Assembly: GCA_023078685.1 (NCBI GenBank) | Contig: JALGAS010000004.1 | Span: 3,410,001 to 3,474,000 of the forward strand | Origin: Neopestalotiopsis rosae | Taxonomy: Eukaryota; Ascomycota; Sordariomycetes; Amphisphaeriales; Sporocadaceae | Length of the DNA: 64,000 bases | Reading direction: 5' to 3' | Shown: positions 20,408 to 32,342 of the stretch, piece after piece | How positions within the stretch are numbered: position 1 is the first letter of the stretch | Layout: every line of letters starts with the position of its first letter | The notes under the pieces: model-generated | The model's input: only the letters and a program-made list of their open reading frames with translations | Databases searched by the model: none | Told to the model about the DNA's origin: nothing | Program-made: the position numbers and the translations under genes

Positions 20408-21154
20408 CTATAATGCTGAATCATTATCCAGCCAGGGAATGGGCACATCAGATGCAGACCGTGACGCGATTTTGTGACCGCGTATTGCGACATTGTCCCA
20501 GTTGAGCGAGGCGCAACTAATGGTACCGTTAAACTTGCGACAGTCATTACCGGAGAATACAATGTAGCCCGACCCTGTCTCGACGGGAGCAGATTTATTG
20601 TCGCTGTCCGACTGTAATGATGAATGTGGCCGTCCACTCCATTGCATCCAGAACTTGGGAGAGCGGAAACTGTTTTTCTCAAAGGTTGCGAAGCGATCTC
20701 TGGTAGTTGTATCAATGTCATCTGGGTCCTCGCTATCATCGCGGTCTTCATCCGTATCGCTGTGGTCATCCAACCCCGGAGTATCATCACCGTGATCATC
20801 ATCTTCGTTGGATTCAGCCTCCAGGCTGTCAACAATGGCCTGGAGGCTCTTTCGGCTTGCACCCAGAATGACCGATGCCTGTAAGACGCCGGGTAGAGCA
20901 AGTTGACCAGCGATACCCTGTCCATTGCCAGTCAATCGAAATAAATCCAAGGTTGGAGATTCGTCCGGCCGATGGACTTCTCCAGAATTCGATATCTTTC
21001 CCCATGCGGCGCATTTGCACGAGTAAGTGCCAAACGTCTTGCGGACGTCAAAGAAGCCGTTTCTTTGAGATCTGCCGCCGCCTTTGCCGCTATTGCGTCC
21101 AACCCTGTTGTGCATGTGCCGCGAAGAAAGAGCTGCATCCTCCCAGTCCTCCAT
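20408..21154 (-). CDS. Hypothetical acidic protein
   Basis: Intronless ORF of 248 aa, tail-to-tail with the rhodopsin-domain gene (stops about 120 bp apart). No signal peptide or TM helix. Residues about 110-150 form a strongly acidic, disordered stretch (DDDHGDD, DTDEDRDDSEDPDD). The C-terminal third is ordered-looking, with FWMQWSGRP, GSGYIVFSGNDCRKFNGTISC and NWDNVAIRGHKI. I do not recognise the family. It is kept because its length and composition are protein-like and the C-terminal half resembles a folded beta-rich domain. A minor-strand artefact cannot be excluded. Confidence 0.5.
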   Translation of the reverse strand: MEDWEDAALSSRHMHNRVGRNSGKGGGRSQRNGFFDVRKTFGTYSCKCAAWGKISNSGEVHRPDESPTLDLFRLTGNGQGIAGQLALPGVLQASVILGASRKSLQAIVDSLEAESNEDDDHGDDTPGLDDHSDTDEDRDDSEDPDDIDTTTRDRFATFEKNSFRSPKFWMQWSGRPHSSLQSDSDNKSAPVETGSGYIVFSGNDCRKFNGTISCASLNWDNVAIRGHKIASRSASDVPIPWLDNDSAL

Positions 21155-21934
21155 GGTAAAGTTTGTTGAGTTTGACAGACTTTTGCTTGATTATCGTGGG
21201 TTGTTGATGACCATCAAACTCGAATTTCCATCGTACACTGTACACTATTTGCTGGCTAGCGTCCGCTTGAGTCCTGACGTCACGACCCTAGACTTTCATT
21301 CCATCGAGTTTGACTGTGTTCCTTACCGGGCTGAGAAGATACCGCAACATTATTTCCTAAATCATTGGTATTTCTATCTTTTGCCTCTGATGGGCTAGAG
21401 TATTCTAGCGTGGTGAGATTCCAAGATCAGATAGTGCACATCAGAAGAGTGCAAGAATTGGTTTCACTGTCGATACCACAGCAAAATAGAGCTCCCCTAC
21501 TTCGTCGTAGGAGCCAGGCTCCACCAAACTGATATTTATCCGTTATGGGAACAGAGCATGGGAAATCAGTGCAGCAATGCAAGCTCTCAGCATACACAAA
21601 GGACGACAGAAGTGCATTAGCATTTTCAATCACTTACAATAGACCAAGAGCGTGCATCTACAGCGACAAACATGATTGAATCTGATCGGCACGTCGCAAG
21701 CGGCCCCTACAACCCACTATACTCCTTCGAGTTTAGAGGACCAAGCGGCACACCTTCAGCGGCCTGTCAACAGGGGCACTGATCTGCATTAGCACTTGCT
21801 GGCCAATCACGCCATATCGCAGAATATTCACTGTGGGTAGGTTCGACAGGGTCGAGATAATGTAGGGAACATAGATAAGTAACGAGGAGCAAGTCGCCTG
21901 CGTCTGACTCTACAAACATGGGCCTGTCTTTCAA
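21155..21934. other. Intergenic, divergent promoter region
   Basis: 780 bp between the acidic hypothetical protein (minus) and the amino-acid permease (plus). It carries both promoters. The short ORFs are not convincing. Confidence 0.55.
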
Positions 21935-23736
21935 ATGAGTCCGCTCGCCTCATCGTCATCGTCGTCGCAACCTGCAATCGGTTACACTCAGCTATCCCAG
22001 ATTGCAGATACCGACATGGCCAGCCCCAAGTATCCCGACCCGGCGACGGACTTATTCTCCGAAGATGGCGGCCAGCAGCGGGGCGATTTCCGGGCTATCG
22101 ACCCGGAGAGCGGCGTCAAACGGGGCCTCAAGACGCGGCATCTCAGCATGATGGCGTTGGCTGGCATCATTGGTCCGGGTCTCTTGGTTGGTTCGGGAGG
22201 CGCGCTGTCGAGCGGCGGACCAGCATCCTTGCTCATTGGCTTCGGTGTCATAGGCATCATCGCATTTAGGTTTGTTTACTCCTCTATGATCCAGGCGCGT
22301 CGGTGGTATCATGGCTGACATTTTGCCAGTATCATGCAGAGTTTGGGAGAGCTCACCACACTGTACCCGAGCGGCGGCGCCTTTACCAAATTGGCAGATA
22401 GATTCGTTGACAAAGCCTTTGGCGTTGCGGTAGGGTGGAATTACTTCATCATATGGTTTGCGGTTCTCGCCAACGAGTACAATGCAGTCACGAGTGTTTT
22501 AGTCTTTTGGGGACCTCAGGTTCCGGTCTGGGGATATTTCTTGATCCTGTGGTTCGCTTTCCTGGGCTTCCAATTGCTTGGCGTGGAGACCTTTGGTGAG
22601 GCCGAGTTTTGGCTGGCCTTGGTCAAGCTACTTGGTCTCACTGCGTATTTCTTGTTCGCCATCATGTAAGTGGCTACAACAGTCAGAAAGTGTGTGCAGA
22701 CATGGGCTGATACTTGGTTTCTAGCTATGTTTCTGGCGGTGTCAAGGGAGCAGATGCCATCGGGTTCCGCTACTGGCATGACCCTGGTCCTTTCGTGGAA
22801 GGCTTCCGAGGTGTTGCTACAGTATTTGTCTTCTGCTCTACGTTTTACGCAGGTGTCGAGTCTGTCGCTGTGGCCGCCACAGAGACAAGGAACCCAAAGG
22901 TTGCCGTTCCGCTGGCCATTCGACAGACGTTCTGGCGCATTGTTTTCATCTACATGGGCTCAGCCTTCTTCTTCGGCCTAACATGCCCCGCCAACGCCGA
23001 CGATTTGGTCAATGGCACGAGCAGGGCCCTGAAGAGCCCAATGACTATCGCCATCCAGAACGCCGGCTGGGAAGGCGGCGTGCATTTGATCAATGCCTTC
23101 ATACTGGTGACTTGCGTTTCAGCAATCAATTCTTCCATCTACATATCGTCTCGAACTCTTCTCTTCATGGCGCAGGATGGCAAGGCCCCAAAGTTTCTCG
23201 GCAAGACTGACTCTCGAGGTGTTCCTATCCCGGCTATCGTCTTTGCCAATGCGTGCGGCGCTCTCAGTCTCATGAATATTAGAACAGGCTCAGCTGAAGC
23301 GTACAACTATATCGTCAACTTGAGTGGTGTGTCGACATTTCTCGTCTGGGGGTCGATCTCCTTCACGCATATTCGATTTCGACAGGCATGGAAAGCTCAG
23401 GGCAATCGCGCAGAGGATTTGCCGTTCAGGTCTTCTCTATATCCGTGGAATGCCTACTTCGGACTGGGAGCCAACATATTCCTGGCCTTGGTGCAGGGAT
23501 GGACAACTCTCAGTCCCTTTGATGCTGGAAGTTTCGTCGATGCGTACATCTTGCTTCCTCTCTTTCCCATCATTTATCTGGGATACAAATTCATCTTCAA
23601 AACAAGGTTATGGCGAGCAGAAGAGATTGATCTGCAATCTGGGCAACGGCATGATCTAGACGAGGTCAAGGAGCTGCGGACGGGCGAACTAGAAGGACAT
23701 CTGCCTTTCTGGAGGCGAATGCTGAAGAACTTCTGA
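21935..23736 (+). CDS. Amino-acid permease (YAT/APC family)
   Basis: Three exons (21935-22269, 22330-22665, 22725-23736) with introns of 60 and 59 bp; 560 aa. A Ser-rich cytosolic N terminus leads into GVKRGLKTRHLSMMALAGIIGPGLLVGSGGAL, the start of fungal amino-acid/H+ symporters. Then follow MQSLGELTTLYPSGGAFTKLADRFVD, ALGxxVGWNY-like GVAVGWNYFIIW, FLGFQLLGVETFGEAEFWLALVKLL, FYAGVESVAVAATETRNPKVAVPLAI and NSSIYISSRTLLFMAQDGKAP. About 12 helices in all, with a cytosolic C terminus. The role is uptake of amino acids at the plasma membrane; specificity cannot be deduced. Confidence 0.93.
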
Positions 23737-24287
23737 GATCTCGTAGAAGTTGACTAGATAGTGCATTAGCTCGACTTCAAATGCTACTCGGCACAGCCAA
23801 CTGCGTGATTCCATGTCGGGACAAACAGAATAGAGTTCATGACGCTGCTGTTCTATTTCGGGACGCCATGAGTACTATTTTAGGCCAGTCAGACCGATGT
23901 CCAGTGATACAGCCTCTCTGTGGTCCGACCGATGCGGTAGTGCGCCGCAATAAAGTTAAGCTCGCATCTGCTCCGGATCCGTCGCCATCCTTCCAAGGCA
24001 CTGGCGATGGCATTGCTCGGGACCTATACTGCCGGCAGACGGTCAGAGATCTATTCGAAGGCCTGTATCCTATCATCTGACATTCTCAAGTCGTTCGCAT
24101 CAATTTAGGTGTGAAGGAGTTCAATTTATTTTCGACTATTAAAGACACATCTCTCCCAACTCAGGCAACATGTTCAGAGAATAGGCGCAACCTTCTTGTC
24201 TACGAATGCTGACTCATATCTCATACACCATTTGTACAACTCTCGCTTCTCTCGCTTCTATATTGTAGAACAAGTACAACTTCCCAG
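23737..24287. other. Intergenic, promoter of a small secreted protein
   Basis: A 99-codon ORF (23781-24080) is opposed by another on the minus strand and has no recognisable feature. The 3' part is the likely promoter of the gene at 24288. Confidence 0.55.
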
Positions 24288-24572
24288 ATGCATCTATCAG
24301 CTCTGATTACCGCCTGTCTCGCAACCGGAATTGCGGCTGCCCCATACAATAATCTAACTTGCACCCCTGGGACATATGCATGCCAGAAGTAAGTGAATAG
24401 CGGCTCTTTGAATTTATTCAATATTATTTCATTGACACATGCTAGCTCGATGGACGCACGATCGAATGTCCGTGTTTGCAGTCTGGGAGGAGTTTGGCTG
24501 ATAGCAGCGACGTGTGAGAAAGGGTGGAAATGTTATACCAATGACGCTGGTGGTTGTACTTGCCAACCATAA
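24288..24572 (+). CDS. Small secreted cysteine-rich protein, CTPGTYxC type
   Basis: Two exons (24288-24388, 24446-24572) with a 57-bp intron whose 3' end reads CATGCTAG; 75 aa. Signal peptide MHLSALITACLATGIAAA, then a mature peptide of about 57 aa with seven Cys: CTPGTYAC, VRVCSLGGVWLIAATC, GWKC and GGCTCQP. The spacing C-x6-C-x(n)-VC-x3-G-x-W-x4-AxC is a recurrent pattern in small secreted proteins of fungi. The odd Cys count may mean a free thiol, a dimer or a lost partner. Too short for automatic detection as an ORF. Effector or antimicrobial role is inferred only. Confidence 0.75.
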
Positions 24573-25142
24573 TGAATGTGAAATGGCAGTTATATAGACT
24601 CCGACGATCATAAGGTTTTGCAGCGCAATAGTGTTTTGGCGTTATTTTTACATATACATGGCTAGAGACAAGGAATTCTTCATTCGACCCAATTGCAGTA
24701 CATTTTGAATGGACAATTTTAATCACACCTTGCCATAATTATTTCGCTACACTTTCTCAATATTATCCAAATTTACTATGTCCTGAACATGAAAATAAAT
24801 AGAATCAAGTCAATCCTATTTAACTGTCATTACAGAAGACTGGAAAATATGAATATACGACGGTTCGTGATGAAGGGCGAAAAGAAAGCAAGTGAAAGAG
24901 CGCATAAAATGCATTATTTACATAAAGTGGGGGTGCACGCTAAAGACATCGGAGGCTGGGGCATTCTTGACATCATCACCGTGAGGACGGAGAAGTACCA
25001 AAACTCACAGGCCAAAGGAGCAACAAACATGACAGAGGAATCAATTCGCCCGCATTGAACTATCAAATGTTGATACTGAGGATTCAGCATATCAAATCGG
25101 CAAATAGGTGATGGCAGTCGACTGTGGTGTCGACACATCAGC
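24573..25142. other. Intergenic, promoter of DNA ligase
   Basis: A/T-rich 570 bp. An 89-codon ORF at 24789-25058 lacks any feature. Confidence 0.6.
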
Positions 25143-28013
25143 ATGGCAAGCCCCGCGAAAAAGCGGAAGCTGAACAAGGACAACAAGCAGCCAGCAATAC
25201 CATCCAGAGGGCTGGAGTACTTTTTTGCAAAACAGAAGCAAAATGGAGATGCTTCAAAAGCAACAAAGGAGGATGAAAGTCCGACGAATGCGACAAATGT
25301 GAATCAGGAGATGACGGACGAGGCATTGGCCATGAAGCTACAGGCCGAGTGGGACGCGGAAATCGAGGCGGAACGACGAAATGATCCAGCAGCGCCGCAA
25401 GGAACGGGGACTGGAAGCTCTCATGCTGATGCTGTTCCTGCCGATGAATCTGAGAACCACGACGGCGGGAAGGCAGAAGTTGCAAAGAGCTCTCCTGCGC
25501 CAGCGCCGCCGCCAGCCGAGCCAAAAGGCAAGGGCACACTTTCGCTGCAATCTGTGGCAGCTTCAGTAGACACGGTATCGGAATCCATTCCGATGGACCA
25601 GAGCCCATTGACTTTTGATCCAAGCGCATACGTGTCTCAGCTGAGAGAACACTGGGCTAGCGAGGACGGTAGTGCTTCATACGCATTACTGACAAGATGT
25701 GAGTATTCTGAGCATGATTGCTGTCATTCCGATGTTTTTGATGCAAAAGTAAATGTGTCTGAGTCTAAAGTATTGCGATGATTCTACTGTGGAAGCGATT
25801 CGACTATGCTTTACGGAGACTCATTAGCATAAATGAACAAACCAGAAACTAATACACGTTTTCACTCAGGTTTTGTCTTAGTGAGCAGCACATCAAGTCG
25901 CATAAAGATCGTGGATACGTTGGTAAATTGTCTGCGCATCATCATAGAAGCCGACCCCGAAAGTCTGCTCCCGGCAGTATGGCTGGCTACAAACTCGATA
26001 TCGCCGCCCTACATCTCCCTGGAACTTGGACTGGGAGGCTCAGCCATTTCAAAGGCGCTCAAGCAGGTGTGCGGACTGGACAATCGCTCGCTAAAGGCCA
26101 TTTACGACAAATACGGCGATGCAGGCGACGTCGCGTTTGAAGCCAAGAAAAAGCAGAGCTTCACTCTCCGAAAACCCAAGCCGCTGACCATCAAGGGCGT
26201 ATACCAAGCCCTCGTCAAGATTGCCAGCAGTCAGGGCCAGGGCAGCGCCGAGACCAAGCAGCGCATCGTCGATCGGCTGCTACAGGATGCGCGGGGTGGC
26301 GAGGAGAGTCGATTCGTCGTTCGCACCTTGTGCCAACATCTGAGAATCGGCGCGGTGAAGACGACCATGCTCATTGCCTTGTCTCGAGCTTTTCTCTTGT
26401 CGCGGCCGCCTGGCGCAGACTTTCCGCTGAAATCCACCGAGGAGCTGTCAAAGCTAAAGAAGGAAGAGCTCGCCGAGGTCTGGAGCAAAGCCGAGGAGAT
26501 TGTCAAGGCATGTTTCGCTCGAAGACCAAACTATAATGATTTGATCCCCGTGATGCTCGAGATTGGCGTCTGCGATGAGCTTCTCCTCCGCTGTGGTTTG
26601 ACTTTGCACATACCGCTTCGACCTATGCTGGGAAGCATTACGCGGGATCTATCAGAGATGCTCACCAAACTCCAGGGGCGGGACTTTGCGTGCGAGTTCA
26701 AATACGACGGTCAGAGGGCGCAAGTCCACTGTGACGACAAGGGCAAAGTCTCCATCTTTTCACGCCATCTTGAAGTGATGACGGACAAGTATCCAGACCT
26801 GGTGGATCTCGTCCCCAAAATCCGAAGTGAAGGTGTGAGCAGCTTCATCATGGAAGGCGAAGTGGTGGCCGTAGATCGGCAGACCGGGGAACTGAAGAAC
26901 TTTCAAACGTTGACCAATCGAGCACGAAAAGATGTGGCCATTGGAAGCATTACCATAGATGTGTGCTTGTTCGCCTTTGACTTGATGTACCTGAATGGGC
27001 AGCCCCTCTTGGACAGATCATTCCGCGAACGGAGGGATATGCTAAAGTCTCTATTCACCGAGATCCCACACCACTTCACCTGGGTCAAGAACTTGGATGC
27101 AACATCACAGGACTCGGACGCTGTTCTGGACTTCTTCAAGCAAGCCACGGACATCAAGTGCGAAGGCATCATGGTCAAGATCCTGGACAATCTACATGAT
27201 CTACCTGCACCGGCCGAGGTCGGTGCCAATAACCAGGAGGCAACCTCGGAGAGTTCGTCCAAGACCAAACCAAAAGGCAAGGGAAACGTTACAACCTCTG
27301 AAAAGAAAACTCGGCGAAAACCACTACTTGCTACATATGAACCAGACAAGCGTCTCGAATCGTGGCTCAAGGTCAAGAAAGACTACAGCGCTTCATTCGA
27401 TACTCTAGACCTTGTACCTGTCGCAGGATGGCACGGTCAAGGGCGCAAAGCCAAGTGGTGGTCTCCAATCTTACTGGCATGTCGCAATGAAGAAACGGGA
27501 CAGCTGGAAGCTGTCTGCAAGTGCATGAGCGGATTCACGGATGCATTTTACAAGGCCAACAAGGCGCACTACGACGATGGTTCTGGCGAGCCAAACGGCG
27601 GGGACGATGACGACGATCAGGACGACAACGAAGATGACAAGGAGGCCGATGGCGAAACGAATGAAGGTGCCGAAGGCGCTGAGGGAAAGTACAAGAATAT
27701 CCGCCGAACAAAACCGAGCTTCGTAGAGTACAGTGGGCACCCCGACGTCTGGTTCGAGCCACAAGAGGTATGGGAAATGGCTTTTGCGGACATTACGCTG
27801 TCGCCCACCTATACGGCGGCTATCGGATTAGTCAGTCAAGACAGAGGCTTGAGCATGCGTTTCCCGAGATTCTTGAGAAAGAGGGACGATAAAAGTATAG
27901 AAGAAGCGAGTACGAGTGAGTTTCTTGCGGGGCTATTCAGGAAGCAAGAAGCAAAAGCACCACCGCCACCAATCAAAGAAGATGGTGAGGATGAGGATGA
28001 GGATGACGGCTAG
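25143..28013 (+). CDS. CDC9: ATP-dependent DNA ligase I
   Basis: Two exons (25143-25698, 25870-28013); the 171-bp intron restores ALLTRCFVLVSSTSSRIKIVDTLVN. Product 899 aa. Seals nicks after Okazaki fragment synthesis and excision repair in the nucleus. The N terminus is basic and disordered, with a PIP-box-like SRGLEYFF (Ser in the usual Gln place). It is followed by the helical DNA-binding domain, the adenylation domain with motif I EFKYDGQR (nucleotide acceptor Lys463), GEVVAVDR (motif III-like), FDLMYLNG (motif IIIa) and CEGIMVK (motif IV/V), then the OB fold with LKVKKDY and HGQGRKAKWWSP. Two low-complexity insertions are seen: a Lys/Ser/Thr-rich one after motif V and a very acidic one (EPNGGDDDDDQDD onward) before the last conserved block PSFVEYSGHPDVWFEP. 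Yeast Cdc9 is shorter, 755 aa. Confidence 0.96.
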
Positions 28014-28100
28014 ACATAGGTCATAATATAATTATTCGGAAAGTTTGAGTTATAGTCTGGAGCAAGCTACCTCCACGGTTCCCATGCGGCGAGGGACGCT

Positions 28101-29179
28101 TTAGGCTTTCCAGGCACGGTACACGACCCTGGCGCCGTACTTCTCGCCCTTCTTCAGCAGCACCTGGCTCTTCCACTTGTCCTCGTTGATGGCATTCACG
28201 AATCGGCTCGGCTCAACGCAGAAACCACTGCGGGCACCTCTTGCCGGAACTCCTTCAACGGCAGGGACGTCAATGTATTTTCCAGTGTAGAACTGGAATG
28301 CCGGCTCGGTGCTGTGCACCTCCAGGTGGATTTTAGAGCTGGGGTGGTTGGCGGAGACCAGCCTGGTCAAGGGCTGGGAACGAGTGTCTAAGGGAATCGA
28401 GCTTTCCGCCGAGGGGTCGACTACGAAGCAGTCGTCAATGTCTGGGTCCGTTGCGCCCAGCGTGAACAGTTTGTGGGTATCGACGTGGGGATATGTTGTT
28501 GGGCCTGCCGTTGGAATACCAGAGGCATCAACGGGGAGGTAGGATGGGGTGCAAAGCTGCACCTGAGTGCCCTCGATCGTCGGTCCGCCCGTAAGATTGA
28601 AGTAGCTGCCATTGTTAGTATACATGCATTGGTTTTGAGATCTTGGGGAACTCACGAGTGATTGGTGATGTTGACGACTGTCTCTTCGGCACCGCCCAGG
28701 AGTTCCGCCTCATACTCAAAGCCCAACACGACAACCTCCTTGCCGTCAATCTTTTGAGTGCCCGATGTGTAGATGACCTTGACTAGAACCTCGCCGGGGA
28801 ATCCTTCGTCGCCATCCTCGCTCTTCAAAGAGAACTCTACACTCTCTCCACCCTCCAGGCCATCGATGCCGGGAATCTGTCTGATTCCAATCTTCTTTGG
28901 TCCTTCCCAAATTCTCTTACCCCAACCCTTGACTCCGCCGTGCAAGCTGTTGGGGCCGTTGTTGGCGGCCAGTGTGTAGGTCGAACCGTTGAGCGAGTTG
29001 ATCTTGGCGTCCTTGATGCGATTGGCAACGCGGCCAATGGTTTCGCCAAAGTAGGGACCGTTGTGCGACACGTAGAGGTCTTGCGTCGGGAAGCCCTGTA
29101 CGATATTGACACCCGCTACAGTCAAAGACTGAATAATGGCGCCAAGAGGCAGCAAGGAGATCTCGGGCTCGGAAGACAT
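28101..29179 (-). CDS. Aldose 1-epimerase (mutarotase)
   Basis: Two exons on the minus strand (28656-29179, 28101-28605) with a 50-bp intron that carries TACTAAC; 342 aa. Interconverts alpha and beta anomers of glucose or galactose in the cytosol. Conserved blocks are GATIQSL-like LGAIIQSLTV, YFGETIGRVANRI, ANNGPNSLHGG with the catalytic-region His, NHSYFNLTG restored across the intron, DDCFVVD, and SGFCVEPSRFVNAIN with the catalytic Glu. Length is that of the family. It is convergent with DNA ligase, 87 bp apart. Confidence 0.93.
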
Positions 29180-31036
29180 GGTGGGCGTAATGATGTCGTG
29201 TGCGCTGAGGAGCTTATACAGCGTGAACTTGGAAGGTTCGGTGGGTATTCGTCGTTACTGAAGACAGACAGTTTTGTACAAGAGTGATTGACCTCTGGCA
29301 ATAATTCGAGGATACGAGCAGAAATAAGAACAAGAGAACGAAAGATATTAGAGTGCGGGAAATGCAACAATTGCAGAATTCAGGCTATTTACATGACACC
29401 CGCAGCTCCAAGTTTCTCGAGTGGGACGCCTCCATTGTAATAGAGCTGTCACCCCGCCAAGTGACGATCGAGGGGCCTTCAATGGCGGGGTAGCCCGGCG
29501 GGCAATGATGCGACAAGGTTGGATTTTGGGGGCGAGCTCCCTGGCTCCAGCCGCTGCGCGAGATAGCTTTTAGTTTAAACACGTGGGATTGGGGCGTCTA
29601 TACGGACGTCGCAAAGAATAAGTCCGGAGGCTCTACGCTCCAGTTGTTAGATGGTAGGCACCAAGTCGCATTGACTGCATTCGGACTCTTTCGCAATATT
29701 GCCAGAGGAGTACATGTTCGGCTGTACGTTTCTATAGCTATCACCTACGTTTACATGGAACGGTTACGAGTATTGGGACACTGAGGTGACTTTGACTTTA
29801 GCTGAGTCCCTATCAGCATTATCAAATTCGATAATGTTGCTTGAGGTCACTTGAGGCTTTGGCAAAGGCAAATTTGCACATCTACGTCCGAAGTGGTATA
29901 TACGAAAGCTTCGTAGACGCTGTGACACTGGCGTGAATAGCAATTGTCTCAGTTGAAGTTGAGAACCTTGGAACAAACAGCCACCGTAAAGAAATGATGC
30001 ACAGTCGGCCTTTGCGTATGAGTAGAAGTGGCACGAAATCAGCTCAACATTACAGCTCAAATACCCAGTGGATTATAAGAGGTGAGCATAAGGAGATGAT
30101 TTGTAGGCTTATGGCTGGAGGAGTGTCATTGAAAATGGATGCAACTTCATGTGGATCGGTCATGATAGGCAGAGATTCGAGAAGAATAAGGAAAGGTTGG
30201 TTTGGGACCAATGTTTCTAGCTTCAAGGGCTTGCGTCGTACCTTATGTAGACCCATGTGCAGTAATGCAGGTGATAACCGTGCATTTTATGACGCGGGAG
30301 TGTGATCCTTTGTCTTGATCTACCTTAGAGAACCAAATGAGCTTTGATTGATTTGAAGCCTGGACAAGTCTGGAGCGGATCGATCTCAAATATGTTTCAC
30401 TAATTGATGATGCATCCAGGCTCGGGCTCGAGTGTGTTGCCCGTTTCAATGCCACCGCCAATTGACAAACCAGCTGTGTGCGCTGATTCGAGTATTCGCA
30501 CGGGACCGTTTCTGGTTCCGTTCCAAGGCAAGAGCCGCGGCCAACCATAATAGTTCAGCGGGCAACTACAACCTTAGGTAGGTAGTGAGATGCACTTGAC
30601 CTGCCGCACGTTAATGTACAGTCAAACAAACCCTTTGAGCCCTCCTGGAAATAAGCCAATCCTGCCAGCTCCAAGTAAGCTCAAAATAAGCTGCACGCAC
30701 AATTGATTATTGTACTTCGTACTCAGGTGCCATATTTCCATCTACAACCTGGAACAAGTGTCGACAATCCCACGGACTGGCTGTTGGGGCTTTGGAGAAC
30801 AAAGCTTCGCTGCTGGATTAACTAATTCCACATTCCTTCCATCTCTGCTGCCTATCATCTCGAAATTTCCAGAAATATCCCCTTTGATCCTGCCGTTCAG
30901 GCAGCTCTCTTCACATTATTTCGTCACACTGCGGGTTCATCAACCGAACGGCCATACGTCAATCATTCCAGAAGCTCCAGCTACGTCTGCCACCTCTACA
31001 GGACCCTAATGCTGGGAGCCACCTGAGACCTCCACA
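29180..31036. other. Long intergenic region, nothing supported
   Basis: About 1.86 kb between divergently oriented genes. Several 60-103 codon ORFs overlap on both strands and none carries a signal peptide or domain. Short palindromic tracts such as GTACTTCGTAC (about 30713) and TAGGTAGGTAG (about 30575) are typical of intergenic DNA in this group of fungi. Confidence 0.5.
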
Positions 31037-32044
31037 ATGATGTCTGGCTCATCGTCGCCAAAAGCAACCCCCAAAAGGAAAAGGGATGAAGTCTCCGAAC
31101 ATATACTTTCCGATATTTCGGCAGCAAAAGTATTGACAGCACCGGTTTTTACATTTGAACCCCCGACTTTTTCGCAAAATGTAGCCGACGATGGGAGCAG
31201 CAGTCCTCGCACACGAGTTGCGAACAAGTTCCGTGACCTGTCGCTAGAGAGAAGTGGGGGCGGGGTTCGTGCCTCCCCGAGTCCAGATGGGATTGTCAGT
31301 AAGGAGCCGTCGTCGGCAGCCGATGTACCACGTCAATATGCCACAGAGCACGCAGTGTTTGGTTTCAACGCAGCCATCGGTGCGGAAATAGATGCCCAGG
31401 AGATGCTGCTGCATCAAGATGAGAGCGGCGCCACCCGCAAACGCCTCAAGCATGGCAATGCAAACCAAGAGTCACCTCTCATGCTCGGCAGCAAAAGCGG
31501 TGGGGAGACTGCCAATCCTGTGCAGGCGGAGGATTCTGGCGAAATCAAGCTGGACACAGCTGTAGACCCGAGCATGATAGGTGTAGCTCGATCACTATCT
31601 GTTGGTGGCTTGAAGAAGTCCTATCCCTCTATCAATCGTCTTGCCGACTCGAAATCTCGCGGCCGCAAACGTGCAGGTACACCGCCGAGGCGCAAGGTAT
31701 CGGAAGTTGCAGAAGAAACAGAGACTGTCGTTGTGGACCCGGTGCGAGCTGCTCTGACTTGGCACGAAGATGAAATCACCGTCTATGATTCCGAGGACAA
31801 GGACGACGATGGCACCGGTCTCAATGGAATTGGATTCAGGCCGACGCCTGCAATTGCCTACCAGCGGGCACAGAAGAGAAAGAAACAGTTGTCCGAGTAC
31901 AGGAAGCGCGAGGAAAGCGAGGCTAGAGCCCTGAGGAATCAAAAGCGCCGAGAGCTGCTTGGAGAAGCCGAGGGACAGAGGCGCCAGTCGCTTGTTCGCG
32001 TTCGTTTCTCAGAGGCAAACCCGGAGAGACTGGAGACGAGTTGA
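31037..32044 (+). CDS. Conserved-looking nuclear hypothetical protein
   Basis: Intronless, 335 aa, highly charged and Ser-rich. Likely nuclear: it has several basic clusters (TPKRKRDE, TRKRLKHG, SRGRKRAGTPPRRK). After a disordered half, the C-terminal 120 residues look ordered and conserved: VVDPVRAALTWHEDEITVYD, DKDDDGTGLNGIGFRPTPAIAY, then a long basic coiled helix (QRAQKRKKQLSEYRKREESEARALRNQKRRELL). I recognise no named domain. The WHEDEITVYD-GTGLNGIGFRPT block is the best handle for finding relatives. Confidence 0.7.
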   Translation: MMSGSSSPKATPKRKRDEVSEHILSDISAAKVLTAPVFTFEPPTFSQNVADDGSSSPRTRVANKFRDLSLERSGGGVRASPSPDGIVSKEPSSAADVPRQYATEHAVFGFNAAIGAEIDAQEMLLHQDESGATRKRLKHGNANQESPLMLGSKSGGETANPVQAEDSGEIKLDTAVDPSMIGVARSLSVGGLKKSYPSINRLADSKSRGRKRAGTPPRRKVSEVAEETETVVVDPVRAALTWHEDEITVYDSEDKDDDGTGLNGIGFRPTPAIAYQRAQKRKKQLSEYRKREESEARALRNQKRRELLGEAEGQRRQSLVRVRFSEANPERLETS

Positions 32045-32342
32045 CTTGACGATCTGCATTACGTTGCTTCACATGAACATGACATACCCCATCAGCATTA
32101 GAAAAAGATTCTGCGAAAAGGCGATTAAGCGAAATGGACTGGAACGCCGACTTGTGCCATATCACCACGATATGATCTGACCAGGCTCAATCTTGGAGGA
32201 ACCGACCACCTTCCTGCAGCTCTTTGAATCAGGACATTGGCTCTTCATGGGGCCGCTGCGAACAGTGCAAGGCACCACCATATATAATGGCCGAAATATA
32301 CAATAGATTTACAATACTGACCGTCTCCTAACCGGAGTGGCA

